DNA of 64,000 nt from Pseudomonas trivialis (GCF_001439805.1 NZ_JYLK01000011.1:124001-188000), one strand, 5' to 3'; counted from the stretch's first letter, positions 34,832 through 43,341 are shown. The notes: a model not told the origin generated them from the letters alone. Translations and numbers: made by a program.

Positions 34832-34851
34832 GACTTTATTGGCAACTCTGC

Positions 34852-34885
34852 CTGCCCCTGTGGGAGCCAGCTCTCACAGGGGCAG
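34852..34885 (+). terminator. Hairpin between mgtA and mgtC
   Basis: TGCCCCTGTGGGAG and CTCTCACAGGGGCA form a 14-base stem with one mismatch and a CCAG-type loop. It begins 20 bases after the mgtA stop and is related to the GTGGGAG palindromes elsewhere. It may reduce readthrough into mgtC. Confidence 0.55.
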
Positions 34886-34925
34886 GGTCGTTTTAATCAA
34901 TGGCTGCAGACAGGGAGATTTTTTT

Positions 34926-35642
34926 ATGCAGGCAATCCATAACATCAACCTCGACTCGCTGATCGACACCCTGGTCAGCCTCACGGCGGCGTTTATCTTC
35001 GGCGGCCTGATCGGCTTCGAGCGCCAGTACCGCCAGCGCACGGCGGGCCTGCGTACCAACGTGCTGGTGGCGGTGGGCGCGGCGATTTTTGTCGACATGG
35101 CCAGCCGTCTTGGCGGCGCGGAGGGTGCGGTGCGGGTAGTTGCCTATGTGGTTTCCGGCATCGGCTTTCTTGGGGCTGGTGTGATCATGCGCGAAGAAGG
35201 CAATGTGCGCGGGCTCAACACGGCGGCCACGCTGTGGGGCTCGGCAGCGGTGGGCGCCTGTGCCGGCGCCGACCTGATCCTGGAAGCGCTGTTGGGAACC
35301 CTGTTCGTGCTGGCAGCCAATACCTTGCTGCGCCCGATCGTCAATAACATCAACCGCCAGCCGTTGGACGTGGTGTCCGCCGAGGTGACCAACATCCTCT
35401 ATGTGATCGCGCGACGCAGCCAGCAACAGGCGGTGATGGTGCTGCTGGAAGCCGAGCTGGCGCGCTGCAACTACCCGGCCAGTGACATTGATGTGCGGCC
35501 GTTCGGCAGCGAGGAGGTGGAGATCGAGGCCACCCTGGCCGCGACATCGGTGGACGGCGACGAGCTGGACGCGCTGGTGGCGCGTATTTCCGGCTCCACC
35601 CTGGTGGTGCAGGCGTTCTGGAGCCCGAGTACCACCGACTGA
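34926..35642 (+). CDS. mgtC: MgtC/SapB-family membrane protein
   Basis: A 238-residue inner-membrane protein. The N-terminal half has the MgtC signature (FIFGGLIGFERQYRQRTAGL, RTNVLVAVGAAIFV, GIGFLGAGVIM, NTAATLWGSAAVG). The C-terminal half is a soluble ACT-like domain (about 150-238). MgtC proteins help growth at low Mg2+ and, in pathogens, survival in macrophages. In Salmonella MgtC inhibits the F1Fo ATP synthase. The ATG is preceded by GGGAG. It follows mgtA and is probably under the same low-Mg2+ control. Confidence 0.95.
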   Translation: MQAIHNINLDSLIDTLVSLTAAFIFGGLIGFERQYRQRTAGLRTNVLVAVGAAIFVDMASRLGGAEGAVRVVAYVVSGIGFLGAGVIMREEGNVRGLNTAATLWGSAAVGACAGADLILEALLGTLFVLAANTLLRPIVNNINRQPLDVVSAEVTNILYVIARRSQQQAVMVLLEAELARCNYPASDIDVRPFGSEEVEIEATLAATSVDGDELDALVARISGSTLVVQAFWSPSTTD

Positions 35643-35939
35643 CAAGGCGCGCGCAATACGCGTCCAGGATGCCGGATCTTCAGGCGTTGCGAGGATAAGT
35701 CCTACGCCTGGTCAGGAATATCCCTTCGGTTCAGGCGTTATTACGTTGCTAAGGTTGCGCCCTAGCTGCTATCCGGCGGCGAAGATTCGGCTGTGCCTAT
35801 CCGAAAATGCTTTCAATCGAAGGGACCAGGTTTGACCCGGTGTTGAGCAAGCGCAGTGCCGCCAGTCGGAACTGTCATTTCTCACAGGTACCTGCGTCCC
35901 GTGTGATGTGTGAGTGTACTTGCGTCTCAGGGGAGTGTT
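35643..35939 (+). promoter_or_regulatory. Upstream region of the response-regulator gene with an AAGTCCTACGC element
   Basis: No gene is seen in these 297 bases. The element AAGTCCTACGC at 35697-35707 recurs exactly at 40230-40240, before the third gene of the cluster. This suggests a binding site of the LuxR-type response regulator, possibly for autoregulation. The sequence just before the ATG is GGGAG. Confidence 0.45.
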
Positions 35940-36566
35940 ATGAGTAAAGCGTTAATCGTCGATGATCACCCGTTTATCCGCCAAACCGTCCGGTTTCTGC
36001 TCAAGCAGGAAGGGTTCACCGAGATCGATGAAGCGGGTAATGGCGCGGACGCGGTACAGAAGGCTCGGGAAGGTCGCCCGGACTTGATGATTCTCGACCT
36101 GGCCATTCCGAAACTGGGCGGGCTGGAAGTGATCAGTCGGGTCAAGGCATTGGGCTTGCCCTGCAAGATGTTGGTGCTGACCGCATCCCTTGCTGAGTTT
36201 TTTTCTGCTCGCTGCATGCGTGCTGGCGCCATGGGGTTTGTGGCCAAGACCGGTGAGTTGGACGAGCTGCAGAAGGCGATCAAGGCGGTAATGTCCAATT
36301 ACAGCTGTTTTCCCAGTTTGCCGAGCAGCTCGGTACGGCGTGATGACTTGCAATCCACCGAGCTGCAATTGGTGGAGTCGCTGTCGGATCGCGAGCTGGA
36401 AGTGTTGCGCATGCTCGCGCTGGGGCTTGGCAATAATCAGATTGCCGAGCAGATGCTGCTCAGCCACAAGACGATCAGCACCTACAAGACGCGTCTCAAG
36501 GAGAAGCTGCGCATGTCTTCGGTGGTGCACATCGCAAAATTTGCCCAGCGCAATCACCTGATTTGA
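35940..36566 (+). CDS. NarL/FixJ-type response regulator, BvgA/RocA1-like
   Basis: A 208-residue response regulator. The receiver domain (1-120) has the acidic pair in LIVDDHPFIRQTV, the phosphorylated Asp in LMILDLAIPK (about 54), the Thr/Ser in VLTAS and the Lys in VAKTGEL. The C-terminal LuxR helix-turn-helix is SDRELEVLRMLALGLGNNQI with HKTISTYKTRLKEKL. The kinase starts 6 bases after its stop, so they form a two-component pair. In P. aeruginosa the RocA1/RocS1 pair of the same build controls fimbriae and biofilm. The target here is unknown. Confidence 0.94.
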   Translation: MSKALIVDDHPFIRQTVRFLLKQEGFTEIDEAGNGADAVQKAREGRPDLMILDLAIPKLGGLEVISRVKALGLPCKMLVLTASLAEFFSARCMRAGAMGFVAKTGELDELQKAIKAVMSNYSCFPSLPSSSVRRDDLQSTELQLVESLSDRELEVLRMLALGLGNNQIAEQMLLSHKTISTYKTRLKEKLRMSSVVHIAKFAQRNHLI

Positions 36567-36572
36567 CTGCCC

Positions 36573-39500
36573 ATGAGGTTCGTCAAGACTTGCCTTTTCA
36601 TCATGGCCCTACTGACAGGCTGGCTGCCGATGGTGGCGACGGCCGTTGACGAACCATCCTCCCTGCGTTTATTGGCGCATTCGAGTTTTCATGGTCCATC
36701 TCCGGTATTGAAGGAGTCCGACTGGCGCTGGCTGCGTGAGCGGCGCACGTTGCTGATGGGGATTTCCGCCCCCGATTACGCCCCTTTTGACCTGACAAAC
36801 AACAACGGTGAGTTCCAGGGCATCACCGCTGATTTTGCAGCGCTGATCAGCCAGGCCCTGAATGTGACCATCGAGGTCCGATCCTACGAAACCCGCGATG
36901 AAGTGATCGAAGCCCTCAAGCAGGACGCCGTGGACTTCATCGGTTCCGCCAATGGCTATGAAGCCGCAGACCCGCAACTGGTGATGTCGCGCGCCTACGC
37001 CAACGACCAGCCGACCTTGGTCACCCGCACGGGTGAGAGCCTGGCGCTGACCAACGACCTTGCGGGAAAGCGTGTGGCGATGCTTTATCACTACTTGCCA
37101 CCCGAGATGGTGCGCGGTTTTTACCCCGATGCGCGGTTGGAGCTGTTTTCCTCGACGTTCGAGGCAATCGGCGCAGTGGCGTTTGGTCGCGCCGATGTGT
37201 ATCTGGGGGATGCCATCAGCACCAATTACCTGATCAACCGTAACCACCTGAACAACGTGCGCATGGTTGATTTTTCCACCCTGGAAGTCAGTCCGTTTGG
37301 CTTCGCCCTGAAGCGGGACAACAAGCAGTTGCTGCCGATTATCAACGCTGCGCTGGCGGCGGTGCCGGCCAGTGAACACATGGAGATTCTGCGCCGTTGG
37401 AGTGGCGGCAATCTGGGGATTGCCGGGGCCGAGCGCTTGCAATTGAGTGCCAGTGAGCAGCGTTGGCTGGAGAAACATCCACGGATCAAAATTGCGGTAC
37501 CCGACAAGTTCATGCCGCTGTCTCTGATCGATGACCAGGGGCAATTCGAAGGGTTGAGCGCCGAGTTGCTGTCCCGTATCAGCCTGCGCACTGGTCTGAA
37601 ATTCGATGCGGTGCCAGGCCGCTCGATCCCGCGCCAGATCGACCAGGTGAGCGCGGGCGGTGCGGATATGCTGGCGGTGGTGACGCCCAGTGTCGAGGGT
37701 GCCGAAAAAGTTCGTTTCACACGGCCCTACCTGACCAACCCGCTGGTGCTGGTGACCCGTGGCGAAGAGCGCAGCCCGCTTACGTTGGAGGACATGGTGG
37801 GTAAACGCCTGGCGCTGATCGGTGGCAGTGGTCTGCACGATACGATTGCGCAGAATTTCCCGGGGATCCGGTTCGTGGACGTCGAAAATCCGGAACAGGC
37901 GCTGGCGCTGGTGGCCAATGGCGGCGCAGAGGGCGCGGTCAACTCGCTGCTCAGTGCGCGCTTTATGATCGCCCGCTCTTATCGCGATATTCTGCGCGTC
38001 AGCAGCACGATCGGCTCGGATCCTGTGCGTATCGCCTTCGGGGTCAATCGCAGCCAGTTGGAGCTGTTTTCGATCCTCGACAAGGCACTGCTGAGCATCA
38101 CGCCGCAGGAAATGGATGAAATCATCAGCCACTGGCGCAATGAGGTCATCATCGAGGACAGTTACTGGCTGCGCCATCGTAACGTGATCATGCAGGGGTT
38201 CGGTTTGGCCGCGCTGTTGTTGGTGATGACCCTGGGCTGGGCCATTTATCTGCGCAGCCTCATCCGCAAGCGCGTGCACGCCGAGCGGGCCTTGAGCGAT
38301 CAGATGCGCTTTATGAGCGTACTGATCGACGGCACGCCGCACCCGATTTACGTGCGTGATCGCCAGGGGCGGTTGATGGCGTGCAATAACGCGTACCTCG
38401 ACGTGTTCGGCTTCAGGCTTGAAGAGGTGATCGGCAAGACCGCCATGGAAACCGACACCGGCAATCCGCCTCAGGCGCAACTGTTCCATGAGGACTACAT
38501 GCGCCTGATGAACAGCGGCGTGCCGCAGATTCAAGACAGAATCCTCAAGGTGCCGGGTAACAAAGTCCTGACTATTTACCAATGGATGCTGCCGTACCGC
38601 GACGGCGATGACAATGTGGTGGGCATGATTGCCGGCTGGGTGGATGTGAGCGAACGGCAACGGTTGCTCGGCCAGTTGCAGGAGGCCAAGGAAGACGCAG
38701 ACGCCGCCAACCGTGCCAAGACCACGTTCCTGGCGACCATGAGCCACGAGATTCGCACGCCCATGAACGCGGTGATCGGCATGATCGAGCTGGCCCTGGC
38801 GAACGCCGAGCAGGGCCGCCCCGACCGCGACGCCCTGCAGGTGGCGTCGGTGGCATCACGCGGCATGCTGGAGTTGATCGGCGATATTCTGGACATTGCC
38901 AGGATCGAGTCCGGCCACCTTTCGCTGGCGCAGGAGCCCGCCAATTTGCATGAGCTGCTGCTGTCGGTGGCGCGGGTGTTCGAAGGTCTTGCGCGCTCCA
39001 AGGGCCTGGCGCTGCTGGTGGAACTGGATCCGTTGATGGATTGCGCGGTGCTGGTTGATCCGTTGCGGTTCAAGCAGGTGGTCTCCAACCTGCTGAGCAA
39101 CGCGATCAAGTTTACTGCTCAGGGCCAAGTGCGGTTGGGGGGGCGCGCGTCTTCGGCTTTTGATGACGACGCTCTGGCGTTCACGTTATGGGTTGAAGAC
39201 ACCGGGATCGGCATCAGTGCCCAGGACCAGCAGCGTTTGTTCAACCCGTTTATTCAGGGCAGCAACAGCGAGCAGCCAGCGCGGAGCGGGTCGGGGCTGG
39301 GGCTGGTCATCAGCCGCAACCTATGTGAAATGATGGGCGGCGAACTGCACCTGAGCAGCGTGCTCGGCAAGGGCTCGCGGGTGGACGTGGTCATGACGCT
39401 GGCCCGCACCGCGCGGTTACCCACCGAGCATCCGGCGCCGGTTGCGCGTGTGCAACCGGTTAGGGCACTGGACATCCTGGTGGTGGATGACTATCCGGCC

Positions 39501-40196
39501 AACCGCGTGCTGCTGGCCCGTCAATTGAGCTTTCTGGGGCATCGGATCAAGACTGCCGAGGAGGGTGATCAGGGGTTCGAGCTATGGAAAGCCGCGCTGC
39601 CGGACGTGGTGATTACCGATTGCAACATGCCGCTCAAGAACGGCTACGCATTGGCCCGTGATATTCGCGCGTATGAACGCGAGCATGGCCGGGAGCCCTG
39701 CCTGCTGCTGGGTTTTACCGCCAATGCGCAACCTGAAGAAACCGAACGCTGTCGCGAGTCCGGCATGGACGGTTGCCTGTTCAAGCCGGCGGGCCTGGAA
39801 GACTTGCGGTCGGCGTTGGCCGCGCTCACCGATCAATCGCCTGTTGCGGGCCCCGCCGTTGTAGTTGATCTGGGCGCCCTGGTCTCGCTGACCGGGGATG
39901 ATCGCGCCGCGCTGCTTGAACTGCTGGCGCCGTTGCTCGACAGCCTGCAGGCTGACCGCGTGCTGCTTTCGACGTTGCACAATGAGCTCGACTTTCACGC
40001 GTTGCATGATCTGGCTCACCGCGTCAAAGGCGGGGCGCGCATGGTCAGGGCTCAGGTGCTGGTCGCGTGTTGCGACACGCTGGAGGAGGCTTGTCTGCGC
40101 CAGGAACGCGATGCACTGGTTGCGGCGGTAGAGGCGGTAGGTGTGGCGATTGACGATGTGCATCACGGCTTGAATGCTTATTGCAACCAGCCTTGA
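36573..40196 (+). CDS. Hybrid sensor kinase with two periplasmic binding domains (BvgS/RocS1-like)
   Basis: A 1207-residue unorthodox sensor. A signal peptide (about 1-25) precedes two Venus-flytrap domains of the bacterial extracellular solute-binding type 3 (about 55-275 and 305-530). One membrane helix follows (540-560, LAALLLVMTLGWAIYL), then a PAS domain (580-690) and HisKA with His in MSHEIRTPMNAV (about 725). Next come HATPase (VSNLLSNAIKFT, about 836; GSGLGLVIS), a receiver with Asp in VVITDCNMPLKNG (about 1015) and Hpt with His in LAHRVKGGARM (about 1149). All phosphorelay residues are present. The periplasmic domains should sense a small molecule. It forms an operon with the response regulator before it. 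Confidence 0.95.
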   Translation: MRFVKTCLFIMALLTGWLPMVATAVDEPSSLRLLAHSSFHGPSPVLKESDWRWLRERRTLLMGISAPDYAPFDLTNNNGEFQGITADFAALISQALNVTIEVRSYETRDEVIEALKQDAVDFIGSANGYEAADPQLVMSRAYANDQPTLVTRTGESLALTNDLAGKRVAMLYHYLPPEMVRGFYPDARLELFSSTFEAIGAVAFGRADVYLGDAISTNYLINRNHLNNVRMVDFSTLEVSPFGFALKRDNKQLLPIINAALAAVPASEHMEILRRWSGGNLGIAGAERLQLSASEQRWLEKHPRIKIAVPDKFMPLSLIDDQGQFEGLSAELLSRISLRTGLKFDAVPGRSIPRQIDQVSAGGADMLAVVTPSVEGAEKVRFTRPYLTNPLVLVTRGEERSPLTLEDMVGKRLALIGGSGLHDTIAQNFPGIRFVDVENPEQALALVANGGAEGAVNSLLSARFMIARSYRDILRVSSTIGSDPVRIAFGVNRSQLELFSILDKALLSITPQEMDEIISHWRNEVIIEDSYWLRHRNVIMQGFGLAALLLVMTLGWAIYLRSLIRKRVHAERALSDQMRFMSVLIDGTPHPIYVRDRQGRLMACNNAYLDVFGFRLEEVIGKTAMETDTGNPPQAQLFHEDYMRLMNSGVPQIQDRILKVPGNKVLTIYQWMLPYRDGDDNVVGMIAGWVDVSERQRLLGQLQEAKEDADAANRAKTTFLATMSHEIRTPMNAVIGMIELALANAEQGRPDRDALQVASVASRGMLELIGDILDIARIESGHLSLAQEPANLHELLLSVARVFEGLARSKGLALLVELDPLMDCAVLVDPLRFKQVVSNLLSNAIKFTAQGQVRLGGRASSAFDDDALAFTLWVEDTGIGISAQDQQRLFNPFIQGSNSEQPARSGSGLGLVISRNLCEMMGGELHLSSVLGKGSRVDVVMTLARTARLPTEHPAPVARVQPVRALDILVVDDYPANRVLLARQLSFLGHRIKTAEEGDQGFELWKAALPDVVITDCNMPLKNGYALARDIRAYEREHGREPCLLLGFTANAQPEETERCRESGMDGCLFKPAGLEDLRSALAALTDQSPVAGPAVVVDLGALVSLTGDDRAALLELLAPLLDSLQADRVLLSTLHNELDFHALHDLAHRVKGGARMVRAQVLVACCDTLEEACLRQERDALVAAVEAVGVAIDDVHHGLNAYCNQP

Positions 40197-40227
40197 CTGT
40201 GCTTTATGGCCATTCGGTAAGTTTGGG

Positions 40228-40240
40228 ACAAGTCCTACGC
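40228..40240 (+). promoter_or_regulatory. Second copy of the AAGTCCTACGC element
   Basis: It repeats the 11 bases found at 35697-35707. It lies 91 bases before the ATG of the pseudo-receiver gene, a normal activator position. GGGACAAGTCC around it is a short palindrome. Confidence 0.45.
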
Positions 40241-40330
40241 GAAGGGGGAACAAGCCTGATTTTGTCTGCGGGATATGTCTGGAAAATGGGCCCTGCTCAC
40301 CGACGAGCTCCGCCTGCGCAGGTACCCGAC

Positions 40331-40747
40331 ATGCCGAACAAAGCACTGACCATCCTGATTGCCGATGAACAGCACCTGCAACGACTGCACATCGAGAAAA
40401 TGCTCAATCAGTTGGGGTATCACCGCATCCTGCCGGTGCAAACCTTCGAAGAAGTCCAGATCCTGACGGCGATTCCTGCCGAGCCCTTCGATGTATTGAT
40501 CATCAATGCGGGGCTGGCGGCCCAGGCGAGTGGGCCACAGCCCCAGGCCCGTCATGTGTTGGTGTACGACCACCTGGACCTGGCAGCACCCGCCGGCGCA
40601 ACGCCGACGTTGCTGGTACGTTTGCCCGGCGTGCCGGACACGGTCAATCTGGAACACTTCATGGACATCATTGACCCGCCCGGAGCCTCCAGGGGTCTGC
40701 GGGTTTTACCGTGGCTGCGGGAGTTGTCCCGCAAGCCGGCCGCCTGA
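40331..40747 (+). CDS. Degenerate receiver-domain protein
   Basis: A 138-residue single-domain protein. The N-terminus resembles a receiver: the acidic pair lies in ILIADEQHLQRLHIEKML and the third strand is FDVLIINAGL. At the phosphoacceptor place there is Asn instead of Asp. The usual Thr/Ser and Lys-Pro motifs are also not found (RHVLVYDHLD, LLVRLPGVP). It should therefore not be phosphorylated, and may bind the kinase or regulator as a decoy. The end after 115 is Pro/Arg-rich. In the P. aeruginosa Roc/Sad locus a REC-EAL protein (RocR) accompanies the pair; here only a receiver-like domain is present. The ATG at 40331 has AGGT upstream. It follows the kinase by 134 bases that contain a putative promoter element. 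Confidence 0.75.
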   Translation: MPNKALTILIADEQHLQRLHIEKMLNQLGYHRILPVQTFEEVQILTAIPAEPFDVLIINAGLAAQASGPQPQARHVLVYDHLDLAAPAGATPTLLVRLPGVPDTVNLEHFMDIIDPPGASRGLRVLPWLRELSRKPAA

Positions 40748-40749
40748 GT

Positions 40750-41568
40750 TCAATCCCACTGCGGTGCGATACTCTTGGGGCTGGTCAACCGATGGCCGCG
40801 TTCCAGGCTGGCAATGTGCGCCATGTCGTCCGCGCTCAAGGTCAGTTGCAGGGCTCTCAGGTTGCTCGCAAGGTTGGCGCGTTGGGTCGACGACGGAATC
40901 ACCGCGTGGCCCAGTTGCATGGCCCAGGCCAGCGCTACTTGCGCCGCAGTGGCTTGATGGCGTTCGGCGATTTGCTTGAGTACCGGGTCGTTGAGCACTT
41001 CGCCATAGGCCAGGGTCATGTACGAGGTTATCTGGATATCGTTGGCGTGGGCGAATTCCACCACCTTGCGGTTTTGCAGGTAGGGGTGCAACTCGATCTG
41101 GTTGGTGGCGATATTTTCCGCGCCAACGGCGGCAATCGCTTGTTTCATCAGGCCGACCGTGAAGTTGGAGATGCCGATCTGACGCGTCAGGCCCAGGCGC
41201 TTGGCTTCGAGTAACTGGCCCATGAACTCGGCGACGGGCACCTGGTTTTCCGGTGACGGCCAGTGAATCAGCGTCAGGTCCAGGTAATCGGTTTTGAGCT
41301 TGCGCAGGCTCTCCTGCAGGCTGGGAATCAACTGGCCCTGGGCGAAATTGGCGACCCAGATTTTGCTGGTGATGAACAGCTCGTCACGCGGCACGCCACT
41401 GTCGACAACCGCCTGGCCAACCTCGGCTTCGTTCTCGTAGATCTGCGCCGTGTCGATGGCGCGATAGCCCAGTTCCAGACCGGTGCTGACGGAGTCGATC
41501 ACCACCTGGCCTTTCAAACGGAAGGTGCCAAGGCCGAAGGCGGGGACTTTTTGCGTTGGGATGGACAT
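40750..41568 (-). CDS. dkgB: Aldo/keto reductase, DkgB-like
   Basis: A 272-residue NADPH-dependent reductase of the 2,5-diketo-D-gluconate/methylglyoxal reductase type. It has the AKR tetrad: Asp and Tyr in RAIDTAQIYENEAEVG, Lys in FITSKIW, and His in LTLIHWPSP. GISNFTVGLM and the NADP-binding end IPSSTQRANLASNL are present. The ATG at 41568 follows AGGAGC. It is encoded alone and converges with the pseudo-receiver gene. Its physiological role is probably aldehyde detoxification. Confidence 0.92.
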   Translation of the reverse strand: MSIPTQKVPAFGLGTFRLKGQVVIDSVSTGLELGYRAIDTAQIYENEAEVGQAVVDSGVPRDELFITSKIWVANFAQGQLIPSLQESLRKLKTDYLDLTLIHWPSPENQVPVAEFMGQLLEAKRLGLTRQIGISNFTVGLMKQAIAAVGAENIATNQIELHPYLQNRKVVEFAHANDIQITSYMTLAYGEVLNDPVLKQIAERHQATAAQVALAWAMQLGHAVIPSSTQRANLASNLRALQLTLSADDMAHIASLERGHRLTSPKSIAPQWD

Positions 41569-41694
41569 CGGATGCTCCTGAACGGGTGTGAACAATGGAG
41601 TCGAGTATCCATGCGTCGTTCCGTTGGAAAAACCGCTGAATCCGCAAAGGACTGTTGACCGAGTGGCACGAATAGCGGGGCGACTCGATCAACA

Positions 41695-41780
41695 GTGGGA
41701 GGGGCTTGCTCCCGATGACGGTGCGTCAGCAATACATGTGCCGGCTGACACCTCGCTATCGGGAGCAAGCCCCTCCCACA
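41695..41780. repeat. Long inverted REP pair (GTGGGAGGGGCTTGC family)
   Basis: The left arm is GTGGGAGGGGCTTGCTCCCG and the right arm CGGGAGCAAGCCCCTCCCAC. The arms are almost identical to those at 7.6-7.7 kb while the loops differ. It lies after the DAHP synthase gene and may end its transcript. Confidence 0.8.
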
Positions 41781-41796
41781 CGTTGAGCTTTATCGG

Positions 41797-42876
41797 TCAG
41801 GCGAGTGGGCGGGGCGCGCGCAAGCGTTCGGCCGCACTGCGCAGCAATTGCTCGGTGGCGGTCCAGCCCAGGCAGCCGTCGGTCACCGACACGCCGTATT
41901 TCATCGACGCGCTCAGCGGCTGGCAGCCTTCGAACAGGTGGCTTTCGAGCATCATGCCGATCAGCGACGTGTCGCCCTGCAAGCGTTGCTCCAGCACCTC
42001 GTTGAACACGGCCGGCTGACGCAGCGGATCCTTGCCGCTGTTGGCATGGCTGCAATCGACCATGACGCGTGCGGCCACCTTGGCGTTGGCGAGGTCTCGC
42101 TTTACCTGTTCCACATTCTGCGCATCGTAATTTGGCCCGCGGTGACCGCCGCGCAGCACCAGGTGGGTGTCGGGGTTTCCCGGGGTCTGGATGATCGCCG
42201 GGTGGCCCTGGCTGTCGACACCGAAGTGGCGATGGGGGTGGGCGGCCGAGCGCATCGCGTCACAGGCAATGGCGACGCCGCCGTCGGTGCCATTCTTGAA
42301 GCCCACGGGCATGCCCAGGCCGCTGGCCATTTCGCGGTGGATCTGCGATTCGGTGGTGCGTGCGCCAATCGCGACCCAACTGAGCAGGTCATCGAAGTAG
42401 CCGGCCGCCATGGGCTGCAGCAACTCGGTCGCGACCGGCAGGCCCAGGCGCAGCATCTCGCGCATCAGCTCGCGCGACAGCGTGAGGCCGGCGGCCATAT
42501 CGTCGCTGCCGTCCAGGTGCGGATCGTAGGCCAGGCCTTTCCAGCCAATGGTGGTGCGGGGTTTCTCGACGTAGGCGCGGATCACCAGCAGCATCTGGTC
42601 ACTGACGTCCAGTGCCAGCTTCTTCAGGTTGCGGGCGTATTCCATGGCCGATGCCGGGTCGTGGATCGAACACGGGCCGACAATCACCAGCAAGCGTGAG
42701 TCTTCGCCATTGAGGATGGCGCGCACGGCTTGGCGATGGGCGTGGATCTGTTCATTCAGGAACGGGCTGAGGGGCAACCGGTGCTTGAGTTCCAGTGCGC
42801 TGGGCAGGCGCCGGGTCAGGGCTTCATTGGCGCAGGTCAAGGCGTGGAGGGGCAGGGCGGCGACGGAGGAATTCAT
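41797..42876 (-). CDS. 3-deoxy-7-phosphoheptulonate (DAHP) synthase, class I
   Basis: The first enzyme of the shikimate pathway, which joins phosphoenolpyruvate and erythrose 4-phosphate. It has 359 residues, as do AroF/G/H. Motifs are LLVIVGPCSIHDP (about 65), EKPRTTIGWKGLA, GARTTESQ, GFKNGTDG, VDCSHANSGK and the C-terminal ESHLFEG. The ATG at 42876 fits the family; the 22 codons before it do not. The leader holds an attenuator with an aromatic-rich leader peptide, so control by Phe, Tyr or Trp supply is likely. I cannot tell from this sequence which feedback type the isozyme is. Confidence 0.95.
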   Translation of the reverse strand: MNSSVAALPLHALTCANEALTRRLPSALELKHRLPLSPFLNEQIHAHRQAVRAILNGEDSRLLVIVGPCSIHDPASAMEYARNLKKLALDVSDQMLLVIRAYVEKPRTTIGWKGLAYDPHLDGSDDMAAGLTLSRELMREMLRLGLPVATELLQPMAAGYFDDLLSWVAIGARTTESQIHREMASGLGMPVGFKNGTDGGVAIACDAMRSAAHPHRHFGVDSQGHPAIIQTPGNPDTHLVLRGGHRGPNYDAQNVEQVKRDLANAKVAARVMVDCSHANSGKDPLRQPAVFNEVLEQRLQGDTSLIGMMLESHLFEGCQPLSASMKYGVSVTDGCLGWTATEQLLRSAAERLRAPRPLA

Positions 42877-42923
42877 ATTCAGGGCTTCCTGGGCAAGCGG
42901 CGGGCTATTCCCGCGCACTTGGC

Positions 42924-43076
42924 CTACTGGGGTGTTCGACAATTGGCCGGGTTGGCTACGTGTGTGGATTTGCCACCAGCGGGTGACCGATCGGAGGCGG
43001 CAGGCTGTCCCGAGCGGAGCTGGCTAAATCGCCAGGCAGTGCACGTGTCGTAACGGTAATAAGTGGCGTAGTTCAT
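42924..43076 (-). CDS. Small Tyr-rich ORF (50 residues) between the attenuator and the DAHP synthase gene
   Basis: It begins MNYATYYRYDTCTAWRF and has a strong AAGGAA site 9 bases upstream. Four tyrosines and one tryptophan fall in the first 15 codons. It is basic and ends 47 bases before the DAHP synthase ATG. It could be a second leader peptide that couples translation to aromatic amino-acid supply, or a small protein in its own right. The ribosome-binding site and ordered position support translation. The function is not known. Confidence 0.6.
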   Translation of the reverse strand: MNYATYYRYDTCTAWRFSQLRSGQPAASDRSPAGGKSTHVANPANCRTPQ

Positions 43077-43116
43077 GGCTTGATTCCTTGTGTGTATGTG
43101 CAAAGTGGTGAGGGCT

Positions 43117-43156
43117 GAAAAAACAAAACCCCCGATCGGGGAGCCGACCGGGGGTT
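43117..43156 (-). terminator. Rho-independent terminator of the aromatic attenuator
   Basis: On the minus strand AACCCCCGGTCGG pairs with CCGATCGGGGGTT, with one G-T pair, followed by TTTGTTTTTT. The 13-base stem and T-run form a classic intrinsic terminator. It is located 50 bases after the stop of the aromatic-rich leader peptide and 240 bases before the DAHP synthase gene. Confidence 0.9.
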
Positions 43157-43206
43157 AGATTTCTCTGGTAGGCGACCCCTTGGACAGTGGGCGCCGATTT
43201 CAGGTA

Positions 43207-43341
43207 TCAGGCGCGCCAGTGGCTGAACCAATACCCAAAATAAAAGCTGACCAGCGCACTCGAACTGTTCACGCGGGCAGACGCAACCGAGCGCTGTGCG
43301 CTGGCAGCAGGGCAAACCTGAGTGTGAGTGAGTTGTAGCAT
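43207..43341 (-). CDS. Attenuation leader peptide rich in Phe, Tyr and Trp (44 residues)
   Basis: The ORF starts MLQLTHTQVC with GGAGAG five bases upstream of ATG, and ends FYFGYWFSHWRA before TGA. Seven of its last 12 residues are aromatic (3 Phe, 2 Tyr, 2 Trp). A strong terminator follows. This is the pattern of transcription attenuation: if charged tRNA for these amino acids is scarce, the ribosome stalls and the downstream terminator does not form. It would control the DAHP synthase gene. The mixed codons suggest sensing of all three aromatics. Confidence 0.88.
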   Translation of the reverse strand: MLQLTHTQVCPAASAQRSVASARVNSSSALVSFYFGYWFSHWRA

